The position numbers and the translations under genes were made by a program. From Geobacter sp. (lineage in GTDB: Bacteria; Desulfobacterota; Desulfuromonadia; Geobacterales; DSM-12255), in the NCBI GenBank assembly GCA_012026855.1, contig VEOV01000078.1, positions 1-23,749 on the forward strand: a stretch of DNA of 23,749 nt, written 5' to 3'. Shown in pieces: positions 22,762 to 23,749 of this stretch (positions are counted from its first letter, which is position 1; each line of letters opens with the position of its first letter). The notes beneath the pieces were generated by a model. The model made no database searches and was not told the DNA's origin. It saw only the letters and a list, made by a program, of their open reading frames with translations.

Positions 22762-23749
22762 GTGGAAGAGTTAAGTGAACTGCTGCTGCAGAGGCGGCGC
22801 AAGGTAGATGCCCTCTGGGGCGCAGGTATAAATCCATATCCCAACGATTTCAGGCCGGAACATACCTCGGCTGATTTTACCGCTGCTTTTGGCGAGGTCC
22901 AGGAAATACCCGAGAAGACAGCCTTTTTCACTGTTGCCGGCCGGATGATTGCCAGGCGTTCCTTTGGCAAGGCTGCTTTCATCCAGCTTCAGGACAGAAA
23001 GGGGCGCATGCAGCTCTACGTCCGTAAGGACACCGTTGGCGAAGAGCTCTTTTCGGTCTTTGAGGATTACGATATCGGCGATATTGTCGGCGCATCGGGC
23101 TGGCCGTTCAGGACCAAGACCGGTGAACTGTCACTGCATGTTACTGAGATCCGCCTGCTGACCAAGTCACTGCTGCCACTTCCCGAGAAATTCCATGGAC
23201 TTACCGATGTCGAAACGCGCTACCGCCAGCGTTATGTCGATCTTATCGTCAATCCGGAGGTGCGCGAAGTTTTTGCCAAGCGGGCCAGGGTAGTCAGTCT
23301 GATCAGGGAGTTCATGGTCAGCCGCGACTTCCTCGAAGTCGAAACACCGATGATGCAGCCAATCCCTGGTGGTGCCACTGCCAGACCCTTCATCACGCAT
23401 CATAACGCCCTCGACATGCAGCTTTACCTGCGCATTGCACCGGAGCTTTACCTGAAGCGGCTGGTTGTCGGCGGCTTTGACCGGGTATTCGAGATCAATC
23501 GCAACTTCAGAAATGAAGGGATTTCAGTACGCCATAATCCCGAGTTTACCATGATGGAGTTCTATCAGGCCTATGCCACTTTTGAAGACCTGATGGACTT
23601 TACCGAAGAGATGCTCTGCCATGTGACCATGAACCTGCTCGGCAAACTCGATTTCACCTATCAGGAGGCGGAGATCAGCTTCCAGAGGCCATGGAAGCGC
23701 TTGACCGTCAAAGAGGCAATTATCGAGTATGGCAAAGTTGATGCGAAAA
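22762..23749 (+). CDS. lysS: Lysyl-tRNA synthetase, class II, 3' end outside window
   Basis: The enzyme charges tRNA(Lys) with lysine. The visible 329 codons begin at GTG, with AAAGGAG spaced 6 to 7 bases upstream; no nearby ATG in this frame fits the family N-terminus. The anticodon-binding OB fold is at about residues 55-155 (VAGRMIARRSFGKAAFIQLQ). TRYRQRYVDLI leads into the catalytic core, with class II motif 1 around residue 194 (EVETPMMQPIPGGATARPF) and motif 2 at about 247-262 (RNFRNEGISVRHNPEF, TMMEFYQAY). Motif 3 lies beyond the right edge. It probably has its own promoter. Confidence 0.95.
   Translation, partial: MEELSELLLQRRRKVDALWGAGINPYPNDFRPEHTSADFTAAFGEVQEIPEKTAFFTVAGRMIARRSFGKAAFIQLQDRKGRMQLYVRKDTVGEELFSVFEDYDIGDIVGASGWPFRTKTGELSLHVTEIRLLTKSLLPLPEKFHGLTDVETRYRQRYVDLIVNPEVREVFAKRARVVSLIREFMVSRDFLEVETPMMQPIPGGATARPFITHHNALDMQLYLRIAPELYLKRLVVGGFDRVFEINRNFRNEGISVRHNPEFTMMEFYQAYATFEDLMDFTEEMLCHVTMNLLGKLDFTYQEAEISFQRPWKRLTVKEAIIEYGKVDAK

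Overview
The window is a gene-dense stretch (about 23.7 kb) of a Gram-negative chromosome. It is most likely from a member of the Geobacter/Desulfuromonas group. That assignment is an inference from protein style: many lipoproteins and secreted proteins, a FecR plus CHASE2-cyclase pair, an RCC1 lipoprotein, a cytidylate-kinase-like/BON fusion, and prfB and lysS near each other. I saw no rRNA, tRNA, CRISPR array, insertion sequence, integrase or phage gene.

Region 1 (1-3732, minus strand) is a three-gene signalling operon: a TonB-dependent outer-membrane receptor, a periplasmic YfiR-type (DUF4154) protein, and a membrane histidine kinase with a CHASE8-type sensor domain. The kinase runs off the left edge. 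The last two genes overlap by 4 bases (ATGA). A near-consensus promoter (TTGACA-16-TAAAAT) drives the operon, and a second strong promoter fires in the opposite direction.

Region 2 (3868-7402) is mostly housekeeping. It holds a cytidylate-kinase-like protein fused to a BON domain, a bidirectional terminator, a small acidic cysteine-containing protein overlapping fbp (fructose-1,6-bisphosphatase), and an RlmD/RumA-type rRNA uracil methyltransferase.

Region 3 (7526-10674, plus strand) pairs an exported FecR/TPR protein with a CHASE2 adenylate/guanylate cyclase. The cyclase reading frame is cut by one in-frame TAG between the membrane part and the catalytic part. Both parts otherwise look intact. 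A bidirectional terminator separates it from region 4.

Region 4 (10734-16704) is an envelope locus. Four minus-strand genes encode exported proteins: a FlgT-like protein, a TPR/SLH lipoprotein, an LPP20-like protein and a protein I do not recognise. A secreted transglutaminase-like protein diverges from them across a 170-base AT-rich spacer. The pairing of FlgT-like with LPP20-like recalls the flagellar outer-membrane ring proteins FlgT and FlgP, but no flagellar gene is in the window. This is the best candidate here for an undescribed system.

Region 5 (16764-23749, plus strand) starts with prfB, which has the classical +1 programmed frameshift, and ends with lysS (cut by the right edge). 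Between them lie five genes: a SPOR-NlpC/P60 lipoprotein overlapping prfB, a DUF1015 protein, an FKBP prolyl isomerase lipoprotein, a short DUF4139-like exported protein, and a seven-repeat RCC1 propeller lipoprotein. A 9-bp inverted repeat sits immediately before the prfB ribosome-binding site.

All domain assignments were made by eye from motifs. No database search was run.
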